Shown here: positions 13,396 through 25,088 of the stretch, piece by piece
Position numbering within the stretch: the stretch's first letter is position 1
Layout of the letters: each line of letters begins with the position of its first letter
Source: Centropus unirufus
Lineage: Eukaryota > Chordata > Aves > Cuculiformes > Centropidae
Direction: 5' to 3'
NCBI GenBank assembly: GCA_013397695.1
Contig: VYZI01000127.1
Coordinates: 1,956,860-2,020,859, forward strand
DNA length: 64,000 bases
Notes under the pieces: generated by a model
Seen by the model: the letters and a program-made list of their open reading frames with translations, nothing else
Told to the model about the DNA's origin: nothing
Databases searched by the model: none
Program-made: the position numbers and the translations under genes

Positions 13396-16300
13396 CATTT
13401 TATTTCATGCAAGCTGCAAATCCCACAGTAGAGCAGTCTCCTGTTCTGAGTTTTGATACACCGTAACATACAAAAGCCACATTTGTGGCACTACCTAATA
13501 TAAAACGATGCTTGATCCTCAGGCCAGAACAACTTTTCAGCAGTTTCTCCCATTGCTGTCTGCTTAAACCAGCATAATTCCCCTTCCCAAATAAGAACAT
13601 TGATACACAGAAGGCTGAAGAACATGCTTTCAATGGTAGGATACACAGTATTGTTTCTTTTCCTATTTTTTATTCCCCGTTCTTCTCATCTGGCAGCTTT
13701 AGCAAAGAATCAGGCCCACAACCTTAAAAGAATCTTTCAGATGTTTTGGGTATCTTCACACCCTAAAATCAAAATACAAAATACAATTTCTAGTGGTGAA
13801 ATAAAGTTTCAAACTTAGTCGTGCTTGCAGGGTCTGTGTTTCCTCTGTCAGCAGTTCCAACGGCGGAAAGCAGTGCCCTATCAAGGCTTATTCTTACCTT
13901 GGAGCAGACTCACAATTCTGACTGCAAGGAAAAGAAACTGGAGGAGCTTAAGCAAAACAAGGTAGAGAAAGATACTCGCTGATGAAGTTTTTCACTGGAC
14001 CTCTCAGAAAAGCAGTAAAAACGTCTTCCAGCTGCTCCACAGAATAAAAAGAGAAGCTTTCTGAGGCTGTTAATGTTGGTAGGCTACAAGAGCATTTGAA
14101 AAACTGTGAGCATTAAGAAAAGACTTTCGCAGTGTTTGTGATGACACAGGAAATCTGTAAAAATATAGTCCATGTATTTAAAGAAAAGTAATTTTTGCAG
14201 CTCACAAAACTGCTAAGTGGTAATGTGACCTCTGCAAATGGAGATTTAAGAATGCTCTTTCAGTAGAAGCAACATTTTTCTAAAGAAAATCCATACTTTT
14301 AAAAAAAAAACCAAAGCCCAACCTGTAATTTCCCACAAAAAGACAGTGATTTCTTAACCACTTCGAAATTTCCATCACCGTTCTTCCCAGAATAATGTAA
14401 TACCAAACTTTGCCGTTGTTTTCTCTGAAATAGTGTTTGTAGGGTAAATCAAAAATTCTGGCGCTCTTCAACTTGAAGGAGCAACCAACTCCCTTTTTTT
14501 ACTCAGCGAAGATGTCCAACTCTGACATCCAGTGGCCACCGCCGTTCATGACATGCTCGTGGGGTCTCGATCATTCGAAACTTGGCTTGAAGTGACACGG
14601 TTTTAATCTCCAAACAAGTTATTTCAGCACTTACATCAACAGATTTATGTGATTTCCGTAAGTAAGCATCAGTTGTTTCAGAGGCCAAGAATAATATAAA
14701 ATAGTACAATATCTATATTTAATGTTATTCAATACAAACGCCTTGAAATATCCAAAAATGCTGAATTATTTGGAAATCCAAATGACATAAACATATTGCC
14801 ACTGAGTGATAATTCTGTATTAATGTGCACCTGTGTGCACATGCACACTTGCATATATGCTCCCCCTCTCCCCAGTCACTCATTTTACCTAAACCTGGAA
14901 GGAAAATAACCAAGTGCAGCCATCCATTTTGCATGGACCTAATAAGAAGAACAAAGCCTAACAACAGATTTTATAATTGTGTGGAAGAAGCAATGAAGGT
15001 AAAGTGGATATACTTGAATATAATTCTTCAAAGCTAGCATCTGAAACCTTGTATTTTTCAAGTGAAACTTGAAGTTAGGTAATTACTTGTTAATAATCAT
15101 TACTTGTCCCTTGGCTGGTAATTTTACAACTTTTTTTTTTTCCTAATATTGGTAAGCTTGTCTGGTACTCTCAGAGGTAGTGTTTAATCAAATCCAACAC
15201 AGCATGAGGTTTTGGTGCATGTCTTCCTAGAGCTCGGGATGACTGAATGTGGGGTTTTAATCTGGCTGTCTATCAAGTTTGCTGGAAGTTTCAGGTTTGT
15301 ATATCGCTTTCAGGGTGTTTTTTTGACCTCTTAACACCTGTTTGCTTTAATTCAGCCATTACTCCTAGAAACTACTGCAGCAGCTGCAAGAGATGGATGA
15401 GCTTCTGGGGATCTTTTCTGTTCCAAAGATGGACTGATTATTTTAATCAATACACTGCCTGGCTTAGAGTTTCCAAGATGATAATTTGAAAACAACGACA
15501 CAAGCCCCACTTGTCACTGTGTTGGCACTCAACTTCTATCAAAAGTTAGCATCCTTTTGTACCGTCCTGCTCTTTATAAAGATACCATTTTAAAAAGAAA
15601 TGACAGCTTTCCCATATTCAGAATATGTCTTTCTTTGTCCTTCTATACACCAGCATATATAGAAACTCCCAAAGAGTTGTGTGTGTTTGGGTTTTTTTCT
15701 CACATCGTGTCTCTGGAAGCAACCACAGAATACAACTGCTGTATCCAGCTGGGTAAAACTGCTTGCTGCTAGACTTTGATACCAATGACAGCACAGATCC
15801 TCGTGAAAATGCTAATAATAAAATACAGGCCTTATGAAGTTCTTTGCACTAAAGGGCAAGGAGACTTAAGGACATTGTTTTGACGCTGCTTTCCATGGCC
15901 TTAGTTTTATAAGATGCTTGTTTTTAAACAAAGGGTTTAGAATCATCCAGGTTTTTACAGAGAATTTCTGTGGATTCCTTTTGACTACAGGACATTTACA
16001 AGGACAAGAAGAAATAGCTCAGTGTCCTACTGGAAAAATTCTGGCAATGTGTCTTTTCTATTTTAAAACAAGTAATGAAAACCACTACTTTCATATGAGA
16101 GCATGAATAATTTAATGCATTTTTAACTTAACATTACGTGAGCTCTTCAAGAGAGCTGAAGAAGAAAGACTACTCAATTGGTGGATGTTAAAATTTATTT
16201 CAAGCTCCACTTTGACCGAAGAGAATGCAATTTATAATATTTATATCTCCCTGTGAGCTTTACATTCAAGGAAGATGCTACCTGCAAGGTAAAAAATTCT

Positions 16301-16692
16301 TCTTCAACAGCAATATTTAATTTTTCTTTAAATCCCTTGAACCTGCTGGGCTGCAAAGCTTCCCTGAGGACAAGCAACCAAGAGCCCTGCACCTGTTGAA
16401 GGAACAGGGATGGGACTTGCAGAGCTTTGCCTCAGCCACATGCCACGGACTGAACTTTACCAAAGCACTTATTTTGGGAGGACCCAGAAATGCTGCGTGC
16501 TTCCTTAGCCTTTCTCTGTGGGGAGTTCTTGCATGAGAGCCACTGCAGAAAAGTGGCAATGTTGCCGCCTGACAAAGCTGAGGGCTAACAAAAAGGAGTG
16601 GTTTGGGTTTGCTCTCGGCATCTCCTGGTGATTTTTCTGATATTTCTTTCTTCAGGGCCAGGCTGCCTTCCTCACCTCTTCAGGAAGCTTAG

Positions 16693-16950
16693 AGAATCAT
16701 AGAATTGTTAAGGTTGGAAAAGGTCTTTAAGAACATCCAGTCCAACTGTCACCACCACTGGTCCTAATAAAGCACGTCCTGAAGCACCACAGCTACATGT
16801 TTTTTGGACACCTCTGGGGATGGTGACTGCACCACATCCCTGGGCAGCCTACTCCAATGCTTCACCACTCTCCCAGTAAAATTTTTCCTAATATCCTATC
16901 TAAATGTCCCTTGGCACAACTCTAGGCCATTTCTTCCCATCCTATTCGTA
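16693..16950 (-). mobile_element. CR1 LINE 3' fragment, antisense
   Basis: It begins at the left with AGAATCATAGAATTGTTAAG and 'GGTTGGAAAAGGTCTTTAAG', the reverse complement of a CR1 3' terminus. It continues through the CR1 equivalents of 'CCATCCCTGGGCAGCC' and 'CAGTAAAATTTTTCCTAAT'. The insertion is 5'-truncated at about 16950, where it meets an oppositely oriented CR1 fragment. It is too short to encode protein. Confidence 0.9.
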
Positions 16951-16989
16951 CAGGGACAAGATGTGCCTTGAGGCATGACACTCAGGCCT

Positions 16990-17230
16990 TTTCTTCACCG
17001 GCCAGGTGGAAGGGCCAGGGCAGGGAGAGATTGGATAGCAGGAAAAATGTATTCAATGTCCTCAGGCACTGGCAGAGACTGCCCAGGGAGGTGGCTGAGT
17101 CCCCATCCCTGGAGGGGCTGAAAAGCTGGGAGCATGGGCTGCTCAGGGGCATGGTTTAATAGTGGACGGGTACAGTTGGACTCTATGACCTCAAAGCTCT
17201 TTTCCAATCAAACGATTCTATTTATTCTTC
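16990..17230 (+). mobile_element. CR1 LINE 3' fragment, sense
   Basis: It contains CACTGGCAGAGACTGCCCAG, GGAGGTGGCTGAGTCCCC, 'CATCCCTGGAGGGGCTGAA' and the 3' part 'GACCTCAAAGCTCTTTTCCA', ending in a short ATTCTATTTATTCTT terminal repeat. This is the usual CR1 3' end. The left limit is uncertain by about 30 bases. With the fragment just upstream it forms a head-to-head inverted pair whose outer ends are both CR1 3' termini. The downstream end lies about 540 bp before the SF3B5 start codon. Confidence 0.88.
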
Positions 17231-17256
17231 TTGGAAGCAACTGCCTAGACTTGGGT

Positions 17257-17370
17257 TTTTTTGTTCTTTCCCTTGCCTTGCTTTGCCATGCCTCCCCTCC
17301 CTGTCCCTTCCCTTCCTTGCCTTGCCTTGACTTCTCTTCCTTGCCCTCGCCTTCCCCTTCCCTTATCTTT
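17257..17370. repeat. Polypyrimidine tract with imperfect CCTTG repeats
   Basis: The + strand is almost only C and T for over 100 bases. Repeated CCTTG/CCTTC pentamers are visible at 17270-17282 and 17313-17330. Downstream it grades into a T-rich stretch and then the assembly gap. Such homopurine-homopyrimidine runs are hard to sequence and can adopt triplex structure; the latter is inference. Confidence 0.75.
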
Positions 17371-17423
17371 TATATTTTTTTATTTTTAATGTTATTTTTA
17401 ACCGCATTTAATGTCATCATTTT

Positions 17424-17537
17424 NNNNNNNNNNNNNNNNNNNNNNNNNNNNNNNNNNNNNNNNNNNNNNNNNNNNNNNNNNNNNNNNNNNNNNNNNNNNN
17501 NNNNNNNNNNNNNNNNNNNNNNNNNNNNNNNNNNNNN
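17424..17537. other. Assembly gap (114 N)
   Basis: Unknown bases. The left flank (TTTAATGTCATCATTTT) and right flank (TTTCAATGCCATCATTTT) are near copies of each other, so the gap probably hides a T-rich tandem repeat. Its true length is unknown. Confidence 0.95.
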
Positions 17538-17582
17538 CATTATTTCAATGCCATCATTTTATTTATTTTTATCTTGTTTCTT

Positions 17583-17768
17583 CGCATTCCGCTTCCCCCC
17601 GCTTCTCACCCCGGCCCTCAGGGAGCCGGTACCGGCCACAGCAGCCGTTGCACCCCGGCCGGAAGGCTCCTCCCCGCGCGCCTCTTCCGGCCGCCATTTG
17701 CAAGCGGGGAGTTCCGCGCCGCTCTCGGGCCGCCGCCTCCTCCTCCTCCTTCTCCTCCCGCCGCCGCC
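17583..17768 (+). promoter_or_regulatory. CpG-island promoter and 5' UTR of SF3B5, with ETS and YY1 motifs
   Basis: Base composition changes abruptly to GC- and CpG-rich just after the T-rich repeat. CCGGAAG (17659-17665) and CTTCCGG (17684-17690) are ETS-family core motifs in opposite orientations. GCCGCCATTTG (17690-17700) matches the YY1 motif often found just downstream of the start site in housekeeping and ribosomal or splicing genes. No TATA box is seen. If the YY1 site follows that rule, transcription starts near 17680-17690 and the 5' UTR is about 80 nt; this is inference. A GCC repeat leads directly into the start codon. Confidence 0.75.
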
Positions 17769-18029
17769 ATGACGGACCGGTACACGATCCACAGCCAGCT
17801 CGAGCACCTGCAGTCCAAGTACATCGGGACGGGCCACGCCGACACCACCAAGTGGGAGTGGCTGGTGAACCAGCACCGGGACTCGTACTGCTCCTACATG
17901 GGCCACTTCGACCTCCTCAACTACTTCGCCATCGCCGAGAACGAGAGCAAGGCCCGCGTGCGCTTCAACCTCATGGAGAAGATGCTGCAGCCCTGCGGGC
18001 CGCCGGCCGACAAGCCCGACGAGTCCTAG
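17769..18029 (+). CDS. SF3B5: Splicing factor 3B subunit 5 (SF3b10), complete single-exon gene
   Basis: This is an 86-residue protein of the usual family length. It begins MTDRYTIHSQLEHLQ and contains YIGTGHADTTKWEW, the NQHRDSYCSYMGH block and the C-terminal FNLMEKMLQPCGPP segment, all characteristic of SF3b10. The family protein is the smallest core subunit of SF3b in the U2 snRNP; it packs against SF3B1 and SF3B3 and helps hold the complex that recognises the intron branch point, acting in the nucleus. The start is fixed by family conservation of MTDRY and by the GCCGCC-ATG context. There is no intron, as in mammals. The last residues read DKPDES; this tail varies slightly between species. 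The stop is TAG at 18027-18029. The reading frame is intact and surrounded by a CpG-island promoter and its own poly(A) signal, so it looks like the functional gene and not a retrocopy. No adjacent poly(A) tract or target-site duplication is seen. Confidence 0.98.
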   Translation: MTDRYTIHSQLEHLQSKYIGTGHADTTKWEWLVNQHRDSYCSYMGHFDLLNYFAIAENESKARVRFNLMEKMLQPCGPPADKPDES

Positions 18030-18163
18030 GCTGATCCTGAGGAAGTGCTGGTGTGCCGCCCCGCGCAAAGGACTGGGAGAAGGTGTAGCAAATTCCTGCT
18101 GTCGCGCAGCGTCGTCGCTTTTCTCCGTGCAAGCGTTCGTGTTCGGTTTTTTTAATGTAAAAT

Positions 18164-18169
18164 AATAAA
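18164..18169 (+). terminator. Polyadenylation signal of SF3B5
   Basis: A canonical AATAAA lies 135 nt after the stop codon and is followed within about 25 bases by a GT-rich stretch (TTTGGTTTGGT). This predicts cleavage near 18185 and a 3' UTR of about 155 nt. Confidence 0.85.
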
Positions 18170-21074
18170 AGTTACTGGGCATTTCTAACGTTTGGTTTGG
18201 TAATCTGCTAGTAAGAGCTCTCTGGCCCAAAAGGGGTGCTGGTTACACAGCCTTAGGTGTTTCTGTTTCAATAGAACCATGGGAGGTGCACATCTCGGAC
18301 ACTTTCCTAGCCAGGTAGATGCTATTTTCATACCAAGACTGTATTTTGAGGAGAGGAAGCTTGTTGGCACTCGGAGGGTTTGATTTCTTGTCAGCATTTA
18401 TTGTGTGGGGTACAACGAAAGTCAATTGCTCTGTTATTTTAAAACCCAAAAATGTCTTTTCTTCTTGCTTTATCTTCCTCTCACCTGTACTTTGAATTCT
18501 CCAAGCATTGCTTCCCTCAGATCCGACATAGCTATCTTTATTTTTTCACTAGTGCTTTCTAGGCATCTAGTGATTAAAACCCTTTCTACATTGCACTAAA
18601 CTATGAATGGGGGGTTAGAAATTGTTAGTATTGAATAGGTGGTGCAGGGGCTTGGGAAAAGTTAAACTGTTTTTTCCAGGTGGCTTCTCCAATATTTATT
18701 CCTTCCCAAGAGGAACATAAAGATTTCTCACTGCTGTTTTGAAGTAAAATTCCTTGAGGTGACAGTCTTGGATCAGACTGTAAACTGAACTGATGTTGCT
18801 CTCGATTTGTTACTTAAAATAGGTATACTATTCCCTTGTCATAGTCAAGTGAAATCTGAGTTCTAATGAATGGGAAGACCTCAGAGTTAAATGTGAGGAT
18901 GTATTGCCTGGAGAAATTGAATACCCCTTATTTCTGATAGGGAGCGCTGTAACTGAGGTTAACTGACAAAAAAAAACTTCAGAGAAGAAAGCACTGTTCT
19001 GTGATCCTATAAAGGCTGCATGCGATCTTAATTTTTTTATTAAATCTGTGATCTCAAAACATTTGAGTGCTAAACTTCTCACAGTTTTTATTGAGTTTCA
19101 TTAAATTAAGCTATTCATTATTCTGTTAGTATCAAGTAAGAAAAGGGGTGCAAGCTTCTGGGTCCAACCTGAGGTCTCTACATCTGCCTTCTGAAGAATT
19201 CAAAGATGGCATTTTTCCAATTTTCTTGCACACGCAGGGATGAGAACAAGGGTCAAGTGATCTGAAATAAATTTTGCCTGCGAGTTTTTTGGGGAACTAC
19301 TGCGGTTTCCAATACGTAGTGGGATTAGTAGCAAACTCCTGGCTTGTACTTTTCATGCAAGTTGGGGCAGGTAATTTGAAGAGAGTCTGTACCTTGAGGA
19401 ATATGGCTGGAAGATTTGCCTTAACCTAGTTGTGGCGCTTAACTAGTAGGCATGCAATGCAGTCTTGCAAGACTTGTATCTAAATACGTCCCTATTACTG
19501 TTTTAAGAAAAGTTTGTTCTGTGACAGACTCTTAGAAACCTGCCTTTCCCCCCTGCACAGACAGCCTGTGTAGTGAAAAGGGGAGAATCCCAGTGCAAAA
19601 GCTGCTGTTCCCGTTTTTCTTGCAGTTACCTGCACCATAGCTTCTCTGTCCAGAGAGGAAAAAAAAAAAAGAAGAGAAGCATCGATTCCTTTATTGTGTT
19701 TCCCCTTGAGGCGTTCCCTAAGGCATTTCATCTGCTGGCAGACACCTGGCAGTTGATGTGTGCAACAACGATTCCCTGTTAGTTCACTGATGGCAAAGGA
19801 ACTTGGGTCTCTGTGCTGGAACTCGGAAACTGGAAGAGGTGGATTTTGAGTACAGGTGGTTTTATAATGGGTTGAAAACTGTACTTACAATGTTTTATGA
19901 AAAGAAGCCTTGATTCCCTTACATGGACGGACTGTCTTTCAGGGTCAGTCATTCTGCAGGGTACGTTTGGTTCAGTCTCTTTTAACCCTGTGCCTCTGTT
20001 CTAGTGTGGCTGGAAAGGGTGTTAGGGTGTCTGTTCTAAGTGATGACAGTGAAATACTACAAATGCTTTCTTAAGAGACACAGAAACCCAAAGGGAAGTT
20101 TGAATTCCTAAGAAATCAAGACAAATGAGAATTGGAAGGCGCTGAAGTGTGTTTCTGGGCTATGGTATTTTTCCCAAATTCTGAAGTGCTTTTAAAACCA
20201 TTGAAGGCAGTGAGCTCATTTAGTGTGCACGTTCTAGTGTTAGAAAGCATAAAGCATCCTAAGAACAGAGTTGGTTACCCGTGCCACAGGGACACATCTG
20301 CTTTTCACCTCTGTCCTGGCTGAAAGATGAAGGATACTGTTTGGATATCAACTGGCTTGACACTTGCATTACGTTCCTTATGTACCTGAGCAGTATGGCT
20401 TCAGCTGGACGCCCCGCCGTGACCTCTGGCTCATTTTCCTGAGTTTTCTGAAGCTTAATTTCACATAGTATGAAATGTGCGAAATGCAAACTGTTTCCAA
20501 CATGGGGTGTGTTATATTTGGTAAGGAATTTTACCTGCTTTTCTTCTGCTAGTTAACATACCTTTTTAAACTGTAAAGTAGAACATACATGCCCTTCTAA
20601 TTAAAAAACCTAAGAGATCTCATATGTAAGCATTTAAAGGCTGATTAACTAAAAGCAGAATACTGAAATGATGCTGATTTATGAATAATGCAGTGATAAT
20701 TAAGAAGATGGCAGGTGGAAGAAGAAAGGTTTGCTTCAGTTGCCTTATTATAGAAGATTCAAGAGAAAAAGAGCCAAAGCGGACTCTTACAGAAAAAGCA
20801 TACAAAGCCTCATACCAATATGATTTATCTTGCTTAGAAAAGGGATATATACTCAATGTAGAAAATATTGCCGTAAAGATGCACTACCACCTTCATTTTT
20901 AATTGTGTTTATTACTATTCACTTGGTAATGTGTCTGTCTTTTACACCAGGTAGTGTAAGTGTGGGGATTAATAATGCTTTCATAAATCAAGAAATTTCT
21001 GCAGTTTACTATATTTCTATATTTCAGTTAATTTCATTATAATTGATTTATTTTTCCTCTTTTTTTCCTTTGCT

Positions 21075-21088
21075 ACACCAGAGGGCAG
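21075..21088 (+). promoter_or_regulatory. Candidate CTCF binding motif
   Basis: ACACCAGAGGGCAG matches 13 of 14 positions of the vertebrate CTCF core CCASYAGRKGGCRS; only the first base differs. It lies about 3 kb downstream of SF3B5. A motif match alone does not show occupancy. Confidence 0.4.
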
Positions 21089-24000
21089 CAAACGATGCTG
21101 CTCTTCAACTGAAGGCACTGACAACTGATAGAACTTCGTGCTATCTTGCTAAGTCCCTTTGCAAAAATAGGTGGATAATTTTAAAAATTACTAAAACTTT
21201 CCAATAGACGGAAATGCATGGCTTTTTCTAATGGGACAGTTCTAGAGTTGAGAACATATTATATCTCTTATTCACCAGGATTGAATGGAGCAGTATAGGA
21301 CAATACCATAGCTCTATAGTTCTGAATACCTTGATTTTTAAAATTTTCCGATTTATCAGAATAATGGCTGTACCTTAGTTAACATTTGCACAGTGCAACA
21401 ATCGCACTAATGAGGTATTTTCTGCAAACTGTACAACTTGGGCCAATTTTTTCACATTAGTCATATTCAGCATAAAACTTAGTTGCTTTTTAGAATTATT
21501 TGCATGTATTAAACATTCATGGATGACAACTTTTGTAATCCATTTTAGTATTGGGATTTTACTTCAGCACATCAGCTAATTCCTTTTTAAAACTGAGCTA
21601 TTTTAAGCATCACTTTCTGAATTGCCATCCCAGCTCTGTTGGTTCCATGATGATGCACTGCTAATTCCATAAATTGTCTGAAGCGAAATGAAAAAAAAAA
21701 ACCCCAAAAAAGATCTATTTGGGTGCATAGTACACAAAGGGGGCTTAAATGCACATTTACAAGTTTTTAAGTTGTTTCTCAGTTGTTCACATTTAACCAT
21801 GCAATATTTCTTTTTAGTACTGTTATTATAATGCATTCATAAATCTACACTCTTGTGAATTACTAAAAATACACATTGTCCACTGCCCTGAGGCTAGCTT
21901 TATTGCCCAGAAGAACTTAAATGCATTTAAAATGGGTCAAACTGTGGCATGTGTCAGTTAGGCACCCTTGTTTGAAAATTGCATCCATATTCACTAATTC
22001 CTCATCTATTGCTCTTCAGTCTTGTGGGTTTTTTTTTTAATTTCAATTAGATTTGATTGCAAATACACAGTACAGTCTATTCTGTGGTACCCTTCGATGC
22101 GGAGCCGTTGTTCTATGCTATCACGAAGAAATGTGTCAGGAAGCTGGCATACTTGAATGATTCTGACTGCTCTAAAAATACAACTAGAATAACATTTTTC
22201 TTGGATTCAGAACTGTTAACTTGTTGCTTTCTCATTTTCATGCCAGGTTCATAATTACTTTTTATTGCAATAGCATGCAAAATATGCTGGACTTTCCTTC
22301 TCCCCCACTACCACATACCAGAAGAGCCTCTGCCACAAATAGTTCACAACTGGAACTTACTTTGAAACCCACCTCAAACAGCTGGAATGGTCCGCCTCAG
22401 GTACCTTGGGTACATCTACTGAGATTTCTTGTTTTTTTTTATGAAGAAGTTAGTAAAAAAAATTGATACTCTTACCATAGATGAATGATAGATTGAGCTT
22501 CATGTAAGTTAAAAAAAATATTGGTTTTTTGCAGTAGTTTGTGCGAAATTGGAATTTTTAAACAGGGAAATTTCAGAGTAATAATAAAATAAACAGGGAA
22601 AGTAGCAATCTGATGAAATCCAAACTAAGCTCTGTTCTGCTATCTTAGCAGAAGAGTATGATTTCCTGACACAGTCTTGCGATTGTGGGTGAGGCTCATG
22701 ACTAGCCCTGGGCTGAGCTAAGGGTGGTGTGGGGTTTTCTGAGCTCTGCCGCATTTGTATTTTATGTCCTATTTGGTGTAAATAGATACTGAAAACACAA
22801 ATCTATGGTGCTGATTAATAGAGAACAATAAGTACTTGTGTATTCTGTTTGTTGCTGTATTACTGTTGGGTACTACTAATACACATCACTTCCCGCTTGG
22901 ACCTCTTGAGTGACGTGCATGCAGATTCAGTATTTCATATATTAAAGGGCTATAGGTGCCTTTGGCATTATTAGGTCACTGTGTTGCTTCAAGACATGAC
23001 CATAATGAAACTAGCTAAGCTCACTGCTTCACTTCCAACAGCTCAACAGTGCCTTTGGGGCACCTGTCAAGGCACAGGGCTGGACTCTACAAGGTATCCC
23101 TGGATCAGAGCTGGTTGAACAGGCTGTCCTAAGAGCATGACAGACCCATCCACGGGCTGGAAGAGTGACTTGCGCCCACACCAGAGCTTTGGGATTTTGC
23201 TAAGGCTCTGTAGCAGTCTTGCATACAAACGTTGTCTAAAGTTCTATACACAGCTTTTCATTACTTGTTAAAATGTTTTTCTTCTAAGACATCAGTTCTG
23301 AAGCAGCTGTTTGAAGACAAATCTGTTAGCAATTTAACTTGTTGCACTGCAGAGCTAACTGCAGCTGTCCTGGGATGACCCTGGGAAGCTGGAGTGATAG
23401 AGTGCTTTGGCAGAAAGCTCTCCCAGTGCTCTGTTTTGTGATTTTATTCCCAGTATTTTGACTGCTTGTTTATGTTGAGGCTTTAAGGGAAAGACATGAT
23501 CCATATGCTCATCAAGCAAACCACAGAAAGCAACTAGGCCTGTGGGATCTCACAGCAGCGTAGGATGACTGTCTTGGTGGAAAGTCAAGGCTGGAGGTAG
23601 AGGCAGCGCCACAGGCTGGACCTGTGGGGCTTTGCTCATTTGTAGACTAGGACTTAACCAACCTGAACAGGGCACTTGGGTATTTGGTCTTAGTCATACA
23701 GAAATGGATCTTATCCAGCTTTTGCCATCATAGCTGGAGCTTCTCATTGAATCACGGAGCTTCAAGTACTCAGCATCTCTGGATCAGACTTTTCATCTCT
23801 GCTGATCAAATCTTGTAACCTGTCAAGTGCTTTGTAAGCAAGGGAGAAGACCTTTCCCTGCAGGGACTTTCTTTGCATCACTGGGGCACTGCAGGGAAAA
23901 AACAAAAAAAAAAGGGGACAGAAAAAAACCCTCAGGCAACTTCCACAAAAATTAACTACAGCGTGCTGCAGGTTCGAACCTTGAATTCTCTTGCCATTAC

Positions 24001-24203
24001 TCACATGTCCTTGGTATGGGCTATTTGAAAAACTAACTGTGGGAATTCAGGATAAGTCTTTCTTGCTAAAGGAGTGTCTCAAGGCCAGGGAGAAAAGGGT
24101 TGCAGAGAATTTACCAAGGCCCCGTGTCAGGATCCCAAAGATGTCAGGGATGGAAGCCTGGACAACAGGGCAATCCTTGCTAATAGGCATCTCCTCCCAT
24201 TTC

Positions 24204-24217
24204 TCCCTAGGGGGCAG
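24204..24217 (+). promoter_or_regulatory. Weaker CTCF-like motif
   Basis: TCCCTAGGGGGCAG matches 12 of 14 positions of the CTCF core and has the invariant AGGGGGC centre. It has the same orientation as the motif near 21.08 kb. Binding is unproven. Confidence 0.25.
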
Positions 24218-24835
24218 GTGAGAAGATGGTTCAAGGAACCAACATAATAATACTTCCCCTCACGTTTGTCACATCTTTATCTGGTTATTTTTGGAGGTGT
24301 TCAGTGGGTCATCCAGAGAGTTATTTTTGGGAAAGAAGTAGCCGCCAGTCAGAGTCGGTATGTGACATTTGTGTTGTTTGCCAGGTGAGGTGGAGCTGTG
24401 GCCCTGTAGGATGGGCCAGGGGAGCAGGACTTGCCTCCTGCTGAATTACCACTGGGTGTATAGGGTGAATTACAGGAGTAATTGTATTTTCTCCAGTCTG
24501 TTTGAAAATAATCCTCACGTAATCCTGCAGGTCTGCTTGCAAGTTTCCTTTTGTAAGCTGCCAGGGTTTCATCGAAGATAATTTTTGTTAGTGAACAGGG
24601 AGATTAAAGGAAAAGGACTGTTACTGCTTCAGTAATGGAGACAGCATTGTGGCTGAATTCCCAGAGAGCAGAGCCAAAATGCCACTATTTTCCTCTAAAC
24701 TGGGATGAATTCCAGGCCTCTCTGTGACCTCCTTCATATATCGCTGTATCCCTAATGTCAATGGGTCTCTGAGCCAGAGGTCAGTGCTGAGCTTGCCTGT
24801 TGGCCTTGGTGTAGCCTCAGTGCAGACCGCTGCAT

Positions 24836-25088
24836 CGCGGAACGGTCAGGGCTCGAAGGGACCTGTGGCGATCACCTCGTTCAACCCTTCTGCTAAAGCA
24901 GGCTCACCTAGAGCAGGTTGCACAGGACCCTGTCCAGGTGGGTTCTGAATATCTCCAGAGAAGCAGACTCCACAACCTCCCTTGGGTGCCTATTCCAGTG
25001 CTCTTCTGTCACACTCAGAGTAACGAAGTTTTTCCTTATGTTCAGGTGGAACTTCCTGTACTCCAGTTTTTGCCTGTTTCCCCTTGTC
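24836..25088 (-). mobile_element. CR1 LINE 3' fragment, antisense, little diverged
   Basis: Reading left to right it gives the reverse complement of a CR1 3' end: CGGAACGGTCAGGGCTCGAA, AGAGCAGGTTGCACAGGACC, AATATCTCCAGAGAAGCAG and TTTTTCCTTATGTTCAGGTG. Several CpG sites are kept (GGCGATCACCTCG), which suggests a younger copy than the others in this window. The 5' truncation is near CCCCTTGTCC at about 25088. It is non-coding. Confidence 0.92.

Larger units (their letters stand above)
6151..16692. other. Long non-coding stretch, no gene recognised
   Basis: About 10.5 kb with no recognisable protein family and no clear interspersed repeat. Open frames are short (at most about 98 codons), scattered over both strands and without shared phase or splice context. 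A G-rich motif, a small local duplication and one patch with more CpG than its surroundings are described separately. Undetected ancient repeats or short untranslated exons are possible. Confidence 0.55.
18190..24835. other. Non-coding stretch, no gene recognised
   Basis: About 6.6 kb downstream of SF3B5 with only short chance open frames (mostly under 85 codons). No protein family, RNA gene or clear mobile element was recognised. Two CTCF-like motifs are listed separately. Confidence 0.55.

Noticed and set aside
17134..18230. Open frames of 207-223 codons overlapping SF3B5 in other frames and on the opposite strand
   Set aside because: They cross the 114-N gap or are shadows of the GC-rich SF3B5 coding region; only the 86-residue frame matches a known family.
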